Below, piece after piece: positions 1 through 12,310 of a stretch of 64,000 nt of DNA. Each line of letters opens with the position of its first letter. The first letter of the stretch is position 1. The position numbers and the translations under genes are program-made. The DNA lies in assembly GCA_034359265.1 (NCBI GenBank), contig CP136896.1:33606001-33670000 (forward strand), given 5' to 3'. Source of the stretch: Canna indica. Taxonomy: Eukaryota; Streptophyta; Magnoliopsida; Zingiberales; Cannaceae. A model generated the notes under the pieces. It saw only the letters and a list, made by a program, of their open reading frames with translations. It was not told where the DNA came from and did no database searches.

Positions 1-1918
1 AGCCATCTTGGTGAACACATCTTGAAATATTTGCTGCACAACCATCGGGTAATTTTGCTTCCTTGAGAACGCTACAGAAAATAGACTTCTCATTTTTGTT
101 CATGTTAAAGCATGTTTTTGCATACTTTACTTTCTTGCCTTGATCCACTAGTTTCGGATGAAGTTTCTTTCTAATTCCCAACTCTTCCAAATCTAAACGG
201 GCATTAACATGATCTTTTGTCTTCCCCGTTATGTCCAACAAAGTCCCTATCACATTGTCAAATATGTTCTTTTCAATATGCATGACATCAAGATTATGTC
301 GTAGTTTATTATGCTTCCAATATGACAATTCAAAAAAAATGGACCTCTTCTTCCAAGGACCACCAATGCTTTTCTTTTGCATCTTCCCAAATGAATTTAC
401 AAAGTCTAGCAACAAGTCCAAGATCTCCATCCCTTCTAACAAATTAGGAGTATGCCTATGTTCTTCTTTTCCATTGAAATCTCGTGTGTTTCTTCTATAA
501 TCATGACTCATCGGCAAGAAAATACGGTGATCCATCTAACACATCTTTATACTATGCTTCAAGTAAGCCGAATTAGTGTTATAATTACAAGATGGACATG
601 CGAATTTTCCCTTTGTGCTCCAACCACTCAACATAGCATATCCAGGAAAGTTGCTAATAGTCCATAAAAGGGCTGCTCGCAACTTAAAAGTTTGATTCTT
701 TTAAGCATCATATGTGTCTACTCCTAGCGCCCACACAACTTTCAACTCTTCAATCAATGGTTGCAAGTACACATCAATATCTGTCCCAGGAGAGTGTGGT
801 CCAGGGATAATTAAAGACAACATAAAATACTCCGACTTCATACATAACCATGGTGGAAGGTTGTATGGCATAAGTATTACCGGCCATATACTATAAGAAA
901 TACTCATGGTCCTATATGGATTGAATCCATTGCTAGTCAACCCAAGTCTTATGTTGCGTGGGTCACTAGCAAAATCAGGATAACGCTCATCGAAGTCCTT
1001 CTATGCTCCGCCATCAGCAGGATGCCTTAACTTTCCATCTCTTATTCGCTCTTCCTCATGCCACCTCATTAAATTTGCAGTCCTCTCACACATGAACAAC
1101 CTTTGAAGTCTAGGAATTAACGAAAAGTGTCTTAAAACTTTAGCCGCTACTTTGTGGCCTTGCTTGGGATTTTCTAGCTCATTCTCTGCCTGTGAATTCT
1201 CAACCCACCGTGAAGCACCGCAAATATAAAAAGACTTATCTTTCTCATGCTCTTTCCAATATAACATACAATTATTGGGACAAGCATCAATCTTTTTATA
1301 ATCAAGGCCCAAGTCCCTTATCATGGCTCTTGTTTTTTTAAAAGATTGGGGGATGTTCAAATCTGGCATAGCTTCTTTTAGTAGCTCTAAGAGTGCATTG
1401 AATGACACATTACTCCAGCCAAAGAGACACTTCATCAAATATAACCGAATGGTGAAGGACAAGGTAGAGAAATTTTTACAACCGGGGTACAATTCCTTGT
1501 TTGCCTCCTCTAATAAATTATAAAAAAATTTGGCATCTTCATTAAGACCCTCTGTAACTCTATCTTCTTCTGCCACTTCTCTAAATCTATCATGCAATAA
1601 TCCATCCATATCATCCATGTCATCCATGCAATTCTCTGCATCATCGATGTCATCATCCTCCTCTGTGGGCATTGTCAACTCCTCACCATGGTTTACCCAA
1701 TCAGTGTAACCTTTTAGAAATCCATAGTCTATTAAATGTTCGAAGACTACATCTTTTGTCAACCAACAACCATTACCATATTTCGCACAAGGGCATAAAA
1801 TCTCCCCTCCCCGTGGCCTTCCATTATTATAAGCAAAATCTAGGAAACATTGGACACCATTGATATACTCTGTACTATATCTTGGCATTTGAACCCATTC
1901 TTTATCCATTGATTTCAC
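1..1918 (-). pseudogene. CACTA (En/Spm) TNP2 transposase pseudogene, cut by window start
   Basis: Reading leftwards from the Met at 1918, one frame stays open to the window edge apart from three stops, at 1001-1003, 701-703 and 536-538. The N-terminal ~90 residues match the CACTA transposase-associated domain (MDKEWVQMPRYS, then a Cys-rich CPCAKYGN block). The transposase_21 core follows, with NGFNPYRTMSISYSIWPV, NLPPWLCMKSEY and, near position 130-300, the highly conserved NLDVMHIEKNIFDN segment. The C-terminal part lies outside the window. The protein would cut and rejoin CACTA elements at their CACTA ends in the nucleus. It is inactive here, because the stops truncate the protein, but no frameshift was found, so decay looks recent. 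Family identity is strong; activity is excluded unless the stops are sequencing errors. Confidence 0.9.
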
Positions 1919-2505
1919 TTAACTACATAAATAAAAAATGCAAAGGGTAAGAAACAACAACATCAACTTGATGAGTTATACATGCAACTCCAACATAGTG
2001 CAAAATCACTTAGAACATGTAGGCATAAATATGATCATCTTTAAAGTAAGTGATCATCTTGAACTCAACATTACTTAAATTTAATGGTAATTATGAGAAA
2101 AACATGTAGAACAAAGTGCTCATTTCCAAACACTTAGAACAAAGTATGAGAAAAACCAAAGTGAATATGATTGTCCTATGATTTTAAGTCAAACCTGATG
2201 AAAACCTAAGAGAAAGGAAATGTAACGGCATAAATCAAATCTAGCTAGTTTTTGGTTAATGATTTACAACCTAACTCGGGTTCAGCCAAACTTGATATCC
2301 AATTTGAGCTTACAACCTAGCTCAGGTTCACACCACTTCATAGAATCAAACTGAAAGAAGGCTAGTATTGAGAAGGCTAACTGTTAAGTAGGATAATGTT
2401 GGTACGAAAGATTATTACTTTAAGATGTTCTTTCTTCCAAGTTATGATTTGTCTTATTTGATATGCAGCTGGTCTTGAGAAGGGTAAGCAAACTCTTATG
2501 GAAAT
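1919..2505. other. Gene-free AT-rich spacer
   Basis: No coding frame or repeat structure could be supported here. The position, directly upstream of the TNP2 start, suggests leader or promoter DNA of the CACTA element, truncated on the right by the gypsy remnant. A short imperfect duplication is visible around 2265-2335, where 'acaacctaactcgggttca' is echoed by 'acaacctagctcaggttca'. Confidence 0.4.
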
Positions 2506-3684
2506 GGTAATGAAGTGTGCAGTCTTGGTTAACCGATACACTACCACCCAAATGGAATCAAAACCTTCTCTTGACTTAGGCAACCCGGTCACTAGGTCCA
2601 TGGTGATTTTCTCCCACTTCCACTCGGTCACCTCGAGATTCTGCAGCAGCCCCGCGGGCTTCAAGTGTTCCGCCTTCACCTACTGGCATACCAAACATTT
2701 GGATACAAACTCTGCTACCTCTCTCTTCATGCCCTTCAACCAGTAGTGTTGCCTTAAGTCTCGGTACATTTTGGTGGCTCCCGAGTGTATCGTGTAAGTG
2801 GAACAGTGACCCATTTCCAAAACCTGCCGATGTACCTTTGCCATGTCAAGCACCACGATCCGGTCTCTAAACCTTAAAACACCCTCTGAGTTGACCCTGA
2901 ACCCATCATCTGTGTCACCTCTCCAGACCAGATCCCTTGTCAGAGAACAAAATGCGTCCTCCTCCTGCACGGCACGCAACATGTCCACCAAGGTGGACTG
3001 TACCCGCAGGTGTGCCACCAAGGTACCAGAAGCTGACACAGTCAGGGTTGCACCCCCATCCAGGCACAGCGCTAACTCTCCAGCTTGGGGCCTTCGCCTA
3101 ATTTCCAAATGAGCAAAACTTCCCACGAATTTTTTTCTTAAAGCATCTGCTACCACATTGGCTATCCCTGGATGATACATAATAGTGCAGTCATAATCCT
3201 TTAGGAGCTCCAGCCACCTCCTCTGCCTGAGGTTCAGCTCTTTCGGGGTAAGCAAGTACTGTAGGCTCTTGTGATCCGTATAGATCTCGCAAGCCTCCTC
3301 GTACAGATAATGTCGCCAAAGCTTTAGTGCAAAAACTACCAACGCTAGCTCTAGGTCGTGCGTCGGGTAGTTCTTCTCATGAACTTTCAGCTGGCGGGAC
3401 GCATAGGCTATGACTCTGCCAAACTGCATCAGAATGCAGCCTAGGCCAACCCGAGAGTCATCACAGTAGACTATAAACCCTCCTGAGCCGGAAGGTACGA
3501 CCAACACGGGTGCCGATGTCAAGCATTCCTTGAGCTTCTGAAAGCTCGCCTCGCACTTGTCGTCCCAAACAAACTTGATCTTTTTCTGAGTAAATCGAGT
3601 CAAAGGGGTTGCAATCCTGGAGAAGTTTTCTACAAACTTCCGGTAGTACCCAGCCAACCCAAGAAAACTGCGGATCTCAGTCAC
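2506..3684 (-). pseudogene. Gypsy 1 RNase H and integrase N-terminus (pol remnant)
   Basis: The open frame from 3684 starts in the RT thumb ([18 protein letters not shown]) and covers RNase H ([48 protein letters not shown]). The integrase HHCC zinc finger follows ([28 protein letters not shown], then VSKCLVCQ). After a stop near 2680 the same frame gives the integrase core start, with the first catalytic Asp in ITMDLVTGLP. Homology ends after about HFITIS near 2505, so the second Asp and the Glu of the DDE triad are absent. It lies in the same frame as the RT segment to its right, separated from it by stops. Confidence 0.85.
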
Positions 3685-3705
3685 GCTGGTTGGCCGTCTC
3701 TAGTT

Positions 3706-4266
3706 CTACACAGCCTCCACCTTTGAGGGATCCACCCTTATCCCTTCCTTGGACACTACAAGGCCCAGGAACCCTACACTCTCTAACCAAAATTCACACT
3801 TGGAGAATTTAGCGAACAACCGGTGCTCTCTGAGGGTTTCCAAGACCATCCTCAAGTGTTCGAAGTGCTCCTCCTCACTCTTGGAGTATACCAAGATGTC
3901 ATCAATGAAGACTATCACAAAACTATCTAGGTACTCCTTAAACACCTTGTTCATCATATCCATGAAAGCAGCAGGTGCATTGGTTAGACCAAAAGACATC
4001 ACTAGAAACTCGTAGTGACCATAGTGAGTCCTGAAGGTAGTCTTAGGCACATCACCGTCTCGGATTCTCAGTTGATGATATCCTGACCTCAAGTCTATCT
4101 TAGAAAACCATCGTGCCCCTTGCAGTTGGTCAAACAAATCGTCTATCCTCGACAGTGGGTAATGATTCATGATTGTCACTTTATTCAACTGCCTATAGTC
4201 GATGAACATGCGCATAGACCCATCCTTCTTCTTCACGAAGAGCACCGGAGCCCCCCATGGTGACAT
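3706..4266 (-). pseudogene. Gypsy 1 reverse transcriptase
   Basis: This encodes the palm and fingers of a Ty3/gypsy reverse transcriptase. Visible motifs are [74 protein letters not shown] and the catalytic [13 protein letters not shown] just upstream, near 4290, interrupts the join to the protease region, and stops at about 3700 interrupt the join to RNase H. The enzyme would copy element RNA into DNA in cytoplasmic particles. The domain itself is well preserved, but the polyprotein is broken. Confidence 0.9.
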
Positions 4267-4367
4267 GCTCGGCCGGATGAAGCCCTAGTCCAGCATTTCT
4301 TGCAATTGCACCTTTAACTCCCTGGGCTCGGCCGGCGCCATCCTATAAGGTGGGATGGATATCGTCT

Positions 4368-4874
4368 TCACCCCGAGCTACAAATCAATGCATAAATCAT
4401 CCTCTCTCCTCGGCGGCAATCTCGGCAACTCCTTGAGATGACCCCAATCGGCTCGCTCCTTCCTTCTCCTTGGAAGGTGAACTGCGGCAATTCGGGTTTG
4501 TTGAACACGACTGTCTTAGCCCTACAATCCAGCAACGCAAAGTGCTCCACCAGCCAATCCATGCTGAGAATGACGTCGAGTTCAATGATGGGCAGTAGTG
4601 TCGAATCTGCCCTCAATGCATGGCCGCAGATGAGCAATTCGCGGCCTTGGAAAATTGATTTGGCTACTATTGCCTCACCCGTAGGCGTTGATACTACAAT
4701 TGGCCCGTCGAGCAAGGAAGATGTCATTATTAACTCAGCAACAAATTTGGCAGACACAAACGAGTGCGTGGCACCAAGATCAAATAGAACATAAGCAGCA
4801 GATAAACATACTAAAATAGTACATGTTACCACTGCCTTAAACGCCTCTGCCCCATCATGGTTCATAGCAAACAC
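4368..4874 (-). pseudogene. Gypsy 1 aspartic protease region
   Basis: This is a retroviral-type aspartic protease between gag and RT. The active-site loop reads FDLGATHSFVS, where the usual plant gypsy motif is D-S-G-A-T-H, so the catalytic-loop Ser is replaced by Leu. The downstream DVILSMDWLVEHFALLDC block is the expected conserved second half. It lies in a different frame from the RT segment, so at least one frameshift separates them. The enzyme normally matures Gag and Pol; the altered loop and broken frame make function unlikely. Confidence 0.85.
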
Positions 4875-4919
4875 CCTGGCAGACGGTCTCTCTGAATGGC
4901 TAGCCTACGGCCCCCTATT

Positions 4920-6126
4920 CTACATCTGCCCTCTTTGAGCCACTGACCCCAGTGACATTGGTGTCTTTCCTTTTGACTGCTCGGACTTTTGGCCAACTCT
5001 CTCCGGACAGTCCTTCTTGAAGTGCCCGACCCAACCGCATTTATAGCAAGCATCCGTGCGGCCAAGACAGGCCCCCCAGTGCCTCCGACTGTAGCTGCCA
5101 CATTGCGACACCTCAACCTTCTGAGAAACACCTCCTGACACTTCCAGCCTTACTAATCTAGACCCTGGGCCTCCACGACCCCGGTTACCATTCTGTGCTC
5201 GGCTCTGTTGGTGGTCTGCGGCGGCCACTACCCCCTCTGAATGCGACGATCGACCCCCAGATCCTTGCGGCCAAAATTTCTTCTTGGTCGGCCCGTCATT
5301 CCTCTCGAACGTCACCAAGGCTTCCTTCCGTAGGACTTCATCCACTACCCGGGCAAGAGTGGAATCCTCAGTATAGTGGATGAGCCTACCTATCTGAGGC
5401 CTCAAGCCTCCAACGAACCTCTTGACCCTGGTAGTCTCAAATGCCACTAGGGTCGGATGATATTTGGAAAGGCGGTTGAACTCCATCTCATACTCTGACA
5501 CTGACATGCCACCAGCCTGACGCAGCATCTCAAAGTCCCAGGCCCGCTTATTGTGAACACTCATAGGCAAATAGTGCTCTTCCATAGCCGCCCTAAATTC
5601 ATCCCAGGTGGGAGGCAGCATGCCTACTACCCTGCGAACCCTCCAAGTTCGAAGCCAGACCTTTGCCTGTCCTCTCATCTGAAGTCCGACCAAATGGGCT
5701 ACTACCTCCGATGAGCACCCCAGCTCCATGCATAGCTCATAGCAGTCCCCTAGAAATTCAGTGACTTCCACCTGCCGATCTATTCCGGTGAATTCTGACA
5801 GCTTCAGAGTGACGAAGTTTGCATAGGATGGGGCTCCCGGAGTCCTGATCACCGGTGCTACTACCTCTACCACCTCTGGCACCACCGAAACTATAGGTAC
5901 GGGTTGCGGCGGAAACTGCTGCTGCTACATCTGATGTCTCAGTTCCTGCTCCCTAAAGAGCGCCTCTATCAATTGAGTCACCTGGGCCTACAATCGAGCA
6001 ACTGTACGTAGACTCTTGCCCCTGATCCTCAGACTGCTCCCTGTCCCTACCCCAAGCCCGACCTCAGCCTTGACGCTCTGTCGAATTACTGCCGTTGTCG
6101 CTCAGTGCAGCATTATGAGCCTCCAT
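4920..6126 (-). pseudogene. Gypsy 1 gag
   Basis: The likely original start is the Met at 6124-6126 (MEAHNAALSDN), but a stop at 6064-6066 follows, so the long open part begins near 5885. The gag matrix/capsid region shows TWDEFRAAMEEHYLPMSV, GGMSVSEYEMEFNRLSKYHP and RVKRFVGGLRPQIGRLI. The C-terminal CCHC zinc knuckle is intact (CYKCGWVGHFKKDC). Gag would package the element RNA. A close relative of this gag lies at 14442-15540 in the second gypsy copy. Confidence 0.88.
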
Positions 6127-6332
6127 CACACTATCACAGAGAAAAGAACAATTCTCTTGTCATATAAATAATTTTTTACAGAATCTTTTTTTAAAAAAAT
6201 TACTAACCGCATGGTGCGCTTAGTGTAGTCGTGGTTGCCAGATCTCGTAGAATAACTATACCGTACGTCAACACGCTAGCATATGTCTCATACGGTACCC
6301 AACTCCTAGCCATAGTCAAGACCAAACCAAAA

Positions 6333-6344
6333 GCTCTGATACCA
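6333..6344 (-). promoter_or_regulatory. Primer binding site of gypsy 1
   Basis: The reverse complement reads TGGTATCAGAGC, the standard plant initiator-methionine tRNA primer site. It starts four bases from the LTR edge at 6349, as expected for minus-strand DNA priming. Confidence 0.9.
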
Positions 6345-6348
6345 ACTT

Positions 6349-9300
6349 TATCACACCCCAACTTACGGTCGTGTGACCGGCCAGGGTCTATGTCCTACCC
6401 CGAAGCCTACTACATACACTCACTAACAAGAAACCGAAAACACGTGAATAAAAACACCGATGCAGCTTTATTCAAATTTTTAAAGAAGGTTCACAATTTT
6501 TAATAAAAGAAAAAGTTGCGAAACAATAACCCCAATATGAAACAACTCAAAATTAAAGTCGAATACATGTTTTCAAATAGACACTCTCAGTGTATGAAAA
6601 ACAATAATCCTAGACTTCTAGACTATGACTATTGGATGCTGCTACGAGATCTACGCCAGTGTCTGCCCTCCTGCTGCACCATGACTCCAAGCCTCAACTC
6701 ATTGATCAGGCTCTGCAAAACAAGGAAAATAAATCATGAGTCCACATGGGACTCAGTGAGCGGTTCTTCCGAACCTCCACGTAAATCCCCAATAATAACA
6801 TATATATATAAGGCAGCAAAATATAAAGTTAGGGATATAATTTGCTTCTGATATGACAACCGACCTCAAGGGTTTGTTGGCTTTAGGTTTTCAACCTCGA
6901 TCTTAATCTCTTAATCTCGGTTTTGATGATAACAAACATGGAACTAATATTTCATCGAGAAATCTTTCAGCTTCCATATTGATTAGCATTCGATGTCCTC
7001 GATCGGATAAATTGGAAGAAATCGAAAAATTGGAAGGACATTGATCGTCGCGCTCGGGTTCGTCGCGGAAATTTCTCGAAGATCGACGAGTGCACCAAAG
7101 TCGCAGTGGACGAGTCCAAAGATCATATAGAAAGCTCTCCAAGTTGATGCTCGTTGAAAGCCGGAACTCAAAAACCAAGCGCGGAAGAAAAAGACTGAAG
7201 AAACTAAATTCAGCCTAGGTTCGGTCGACCGAGCGATCAATCGAATAGTGTAAGGAAAAAGGTAGTAGCCCTTTCGATCAACCAGTCGATCAACTGAACA
7301 CTGCCAAAATCTGGCAGTGGCTACTTTGGTCGACCGATCGGTCGGCTGACAGAGCCTAAAATGAGCAGTAGCCCTAGCGGTCGACCGATCGGTCGATCGC
7401 ATTAAAAATCGCGCAGCGCGCATCTCTGCTTCTCCTGCATCGATCGATCGATGGGTCGACCAGATTGAGGGAATGCGATTTCGTGTCTGGGCGGTCGACC
7501 CGTCGGTCGACTGCACAGAGAGAGAAAATGGTGGTCGATGTGAGCGGTCGATTGGTCGGTCGACCGACCAATCGACCGGGCGTCTGTAACGGCTAGATTT
7601 TAGCCTGTTGAGCTGTCATTTCTTCGTAAGGGTATAAATATACCTCACCTATCTCATTTAACATCTCTCTCTCTGATTTTTTACATATTTTCTTGAGTAA
7701 TATTAAGAGAGATTTGAGCCTTCCAAAAGATCAATTGCTTGCGCTCTGTTTCTTTCCGCGGGAATCTTCTTGAAGCGCACACGTTGGGCTCAACTCGGGA
7801 ATTGATTCGAGATCTATCTTCTGGCGAGTTGGAGGCTCCAAGGCTTGAAAATAGCATGATTCCTTGGTTTTATTTTAAGCTCCTTTCAATTGTAATTTTA
7901 ACTGTTATTTATATTTTTGGATTTGTGCGTGTGAAGACCTAGGATTGTTAGGTCTTGAAATTGAGTGGTAGCCTGTGTTTGAGGTTTAAATCCACCGGTG
8001 TAATTAAACGTAGTTTTACTAGGATTAAGTTCAGTTGTCCTTAGGTTGAGGTGGGAAAGTGCTCTCGGTAGGAAGGCGGGATAGTTCCGGGTGTGGAAGT
8101 GCCTTCAGTTGAAGAGCGGAGACTTTCCGGTGCAAAGTCCTCATGGTAAGGAATCTCATTAATCTAGTAAAACTTAGTTTGGAAATCCTAAGTGGGGTGC
8201 TTGGGTAGTGGAGTAGGCATTGGGGCCAAACCACTATAAATTTTGTGTTTGCATTGATTTAATGTTTGTATTTATTGCTTTACTATTTATCGCTTCCGCA
8301 TCAAATCATTCAATCGTAAAATTGCCTAAACTAATCTAGAAACGATTAAAATTAGAATTTAGTCCAATCAATTTAGTAAACACACTATTCACCCCTCTTC
8401 TAGTGTTGCCATTTTGACTACAGTGTTGTCCTGTATAGACCATACATACAAACAACCAGCTATAACAACCCAACTAAGCCACATGGCACCCGGCCCTTAG
8501 GGCTGCTCATGATCAAGTGGTTCAGCCCTAACCAGCCCTACCGCACAAAGATAGTAACATACTAGCCATACGACCTTCATAACACACAAGTAAATCAGGG
8601 AAATCTCCGGGCCGTCGACTAGGATGGTCTGCTAGTCTCCGGACACCTACCAGGTTAGAGATAGCTAGTCCCACCCAACTGGAGTCTGACACCTAGCGGG
8701 TCCGCTGGTGCAACCTCAAGACCCAAATCACTAGCCGAGTTAAGCATTAGTCATTCCGACTATCCATGCTTCTCGACAGACCATCACAATCACATCACAC
8801 AATCAAAGTCTCCTATAGTTTCCTTATTTAACATCCCGGGCGTCCACTCGTGTTCAGCCCTTTATTTCGGGCCTTACCATCCGCACACTACTAGTCATCT
8901 AGTGTCAATTGCTACTTTTGTTAGTGTGAGCTACATGTCACAAGTGTATACGTGTCACAACCCTTAGGTTATGAGGAAGTTAATCTACAACTATTACCAT
9001 GAATAACCACATGATTACAACATGAAATAATTAAATTCTGCATTTAATCATAAAATTCCAGCAAGGTAACATTAAATCTATCATGGCAATTCATTACTAG
9101 CATTAGTAAATGATAAGGAAAAATCTTGGAAATATTTGATACCTCTTAATGTCGCTAAGTGTATGTATACATATATGCACTAGGGTGGTGGTTTCCTTAA
9201 TTGGTGTTTTTCTTACTTCTCATCTTGATTCTACTTGTCAAACGAGGAGACCCTCATTCCCTAATGTTTCCAATGTTTCCAAGTGTGAAGGTTAGTCCCC

Positions 9301-10282
9301 TCCGATCACCTTTCCCCCTACTTGGCTCGGCCGAACATTGAGCAAGGCATGCCTTGCTCGGCCGAGCTTACAAGGGTAGGAGAAGAGGGTTTTTTTTTAC
9401 CACGAACCCTAGCATTTAAGCTTGTGACCTGCCATAGATAAATTCTAGATCATGTTCTCTCCCCCATCTTGCTTGGCCGAACCTTGAACAATGTTCTCCT
9501 TGTTCGGTCGAGCACTCAAGGCATTAGGGAGAAGGAATCTTGATCAACTACTACATCGATTGAATCCCGAATCTACATGAATTTAAATTTAAACGATCTA
9601 AAGTGGGTTTAAACCAAGCGGGGGAATTGGGGAAAATTTCGCCTTTACCCTCTACTCGGCCGGCCCCTAGAACACCAAAATCCGAACATTTAAATCAAAT
9701 CTAATACATCCATGAATAAAATAGCAAAGAGATCGAAGAAATACCACGAATCGACATGAACAACGAGAAAATCCTTTGATCTAGCACCTAGTTGGTTCGG
9801 CCACCCGCCTCACCATGCGATTCAAAACCTAACCACTCACCTTGATTAAGGAAGAAGAAGGGATGGACGATGGCGATCTCAATCCTTCCGACAATGACAC
9901 AATTTTCGACATTGACCTAAGATCTCCCCTCCTCCCTCTCTTGCTCGGGCTGCGAGCGGCTCAATGATGAGCTGCACGGCTATAGATGAGAGGTTTATTC
10001 CCTCATCTTCCATTTACCTAAATGCCCTTCCTCATAACTTAGCCCCTACTCGACTCAAACCAAGTCCGATTCGGGCTCCGATTCAATCCGCATACACGAT
10101 TCGAATTCGATTCTAATAAGACATCTAATGCTAAAAAAAGAATGCTCATTTAACCAATTAAGCTTCATAAGTTGAGTTATACCTTCTACTCGAGGAGATT
10201 CCACGGCTCGACCTGACTAACCCCTGATCTGGTGCGCTGCACCAAAAATAGATTTTTATATTAGGAAACTTCAGGTCTTACA
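6349..10282 (-). repeat. 5' LTR of gypsy 1, interrupted by a copia-type solo LTR
   Basis: In plus orientation the LTR begins tatcacacccc (the canonical TG has become TA) and ends cttaca. Aligning it by eye with the second copy (15757-18161) shows that they are collinear except for the inserted 1548 bp at 6875-8422. Removing the insert gives about 2.4 kb, the same as the other two copies of this LTR type in the window. No protein-coding gene was seen in it. Confidence 0.85.
6875..8422 (+). mobile_element. Copia (Sirevirus-like) solo LTR nested in gypsy 1 LTR
   Basis: It begins TGTTGGCTTTAGG and ends in TTTTGACTACA, and interrupts sequence that is continuous in the sister gypsy LTR. Flanks are gggtt on the left and gtgtt on the right, a 5-bp duplication with one mismatch. 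The LTR carries a dense array of TCGACC/CGATCGG palindromes (about 7213-7580), a TATA box at 7633-7640 and the same 3' end motif (cactattcacccctc) as the LTR that precedes the Sirevirus-like gag at 23299. No internal region is present, so it is a recombination-derived solo LTR. Confidence 0.85.
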
Positions 10283-12310
10283 CCATCCCAAAACCAGCTA
10301 TCAACTTTAGCAATCTTTAAGGAATTCAATGTACGAGTTGAAGGAGATGATATACCTTATACCGCGGATGGTAAGGCTGCTCCAATCCCCGTTTCAAGAT
10401 GTCCAAGCGCATGTCCTCCAAGGAAGGTCCACACCAAGCACCTCGCAACCAAGGGACAGCGAACACCAAGACCTGTTGTGGTTCAACGGAGTGGGAATCT
10501 CAACCCCGAAATGCACCAAGGTAAAGCCGGCCCTTCCAACAAGAACCGAGCACCAAAAGGAAGGAAGAGGGGATGAGAAAACCACGGAACGAGGAGGAAG
10601 ATGAAGGAATACCTCACTGTCCTCCTTGGACTCCTCCAAGAAGATGAAGGAGATGACAAACCCAAGAGGGAGAGACCTCCAAATCGGCTTCACAAATTCG
10701 GGAAGGAGGATTTGATGGTCAGCCACCCATGAAGATCAAGAGGAGCTCTTTGGAGTCTTTCTCTTCAAGAACCTTCTCAAGAAACCAAGCCTTTGCACCT
10801 CTCCAAGATCTCTAACCAATTTGATTAACCCTTCTCAAAATAGGTTAGGCCATCTATTTATAAGGGGAGTAGGTGGCCCCCATGGTGGACCCCCCCTTTT
10901 AAATCCTCGCCCCAGAATCCAAAATTATGGGGTTTGCCTCCAAAACAATAATTTATATTTAATGAATTTATAATTAATTCTAAATTAATTAAATCCAACT
11001 AAATATAAACTATAAATTAAATTCTTATTGATTAGGATATATCATGTGTCAATCCATACAATTTAGGGATGCCCTACAAATTAGGGTTACCGAGGAACTC
11101 TTTCCTCGCGTATTCGTTCCTATAGGAAATACCTTTCCTATCATGTCCGTAAACGAGATCTGTGATCGTGTTGCAGCATATCCATGCTAGTAGACATATA
11201 GTGCCGAATTCAGGCTTTATCTCATAAGGTCCATTACGAGGTTAGCCTGTTGTGTGTGACCCATTGGGCCCCATACTATGCCAGTAGTAAGTTGTGCATA
11301 ATGGAGAGTCGGATCCGATAGAACGACTTCTATTCGAATCTTACGAGCCACCACTAAACCCCTTTAGTGTGGTCGTGAGAGACTCCACTCACAAGTTAAG
11401 ATTGATGTCTAGCAACGTGTCATGACTACCCGGATAGTGTGAGGTTCAATCTACAGAGATCGACGCCATTTGGTGATTAGTTACCACGCAACTAAGTCCC
11501 TCGGTTGCAACGTCCCAAAGTCAGCTAGGGTATGGAAGAAGTGCCTAATACCGATTCATATGTATTCCATCCGCCAAGATGTCATCTCAATAATGAAATG
11601 CCAGATGTCATCTTCCTAACTTTCATGTCTACTCTGGCCAGAGATTCCCGAGTCGACACTTGTAGGGACACATAGGATATTATCTCCTCTCACTAGGAGT
11701 AACCGATTCCATATTGGTTGCTCACCTACCTACATGAATGTTTTCCCATGCCCAGTAATACTCGGCACATGACGCTGAAGGCCATGTAGGGATAGAACCA
11801 AAGCAATGGTCCGTCACTCTCAAGGTAACCATGACAACCTCAGGTCCAAGGACTGCTTGGACCTACTATCACCCGAGGAACATTCTATTGACACTCATGT
11901 AAGGATTCCATTCTGTGTTCCTCGTGCAGTTCTATTCTGTGAACTCATTCCCTAATGAGCAGCTGCACTTGTACATTAATGACGGCTCATAGGTAATTAT
12001 GAGATCAGTTACCCTTTATCGTATAAGGCATGTACCAAGCACACCAATCTATCCAGAATCATCAATCCCCTAATTGGTGATCCTACGACTGGGAATATTT
12101 AGAACAGGAGCATCTAGATTCCAAGTCTCACTGGCATGATCTCATTATGGCATTGGAATCAATTGTCCAGGTTCATGGGGTTCATCACAATCTAAAATAT
12201 ACAAAATATAGATGCAGCATATGATGAAAAATTGTCTCATATTATTCATTAAACAAAAATAGTTCCCTACACATCAACATGTGATTGGCTCAAGGACACT
12301 ATTTCTTTCA
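10283..12310 (-). repeat. Reverse-oriented copia LTR remnant (same family as the element at 38202-48287)
   Basis: This stretch is the reverse complement of the 2.4-kb copia LTR seen at 38202-40763 and 45900-48287. The right edge, ctatttctttca at 12310, is the exact LTR start. At the left edge about 70 bases of the LTR end are missing at the junction with gypsy 1. It has no internal region or coding capacity. Frames near 10394-10726 merely reflect a short open frame shared by all copies of this LTR. The missing 70 bases were probably lost with the left side of gypsy 1. Confidence 0.8.

Larger units (their letters stand above)
2506..10282 (-). mobile_element. Ty3/gypsy retrotransposon 1, chromovirus-like, 3'-truncated
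   Basis: From right to left the element holds a 5' LTR (6349-10282), a primer binding site, gag, protease, reverse transcriptase/RNase H and the beginning of integrase. This gag-PR-RT-RH-INT order is that of Ty3/gypsy. Integrase stops abruptly near 2505, so the rest of integrase, any chromodomain, the polypurine tract and the 3' LTR are missing. The LTR contains a nested 1.5-kb copia-type solo LTR. Gag and RT resemble the Tekay/Del type of chromovirus, but the diagnostic chromodomain is absent, so the lineage call is moderate. Its right flank (10283 onward) is a copia LTR, suggesting that it inserted into that LTR. Confidence 0.85.

Noticed and set aside
6333..6344. Repeated gctctgatacca blocks as tRNA gene fragments
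   Set aside because: They are primer binding sites beside LTR ends (also at 15741, 19173, 23233 forward, 40765 forward and 57885); no tRNA cloverleaf surrounds them.
7374..7571. Frames through the palindromic LTR tract as coding (Arg/Asp-rich peptides)
   Set aside because: They are produced by the ggtcgacc/cgatcgg repetition and occur on both strands; no homology.
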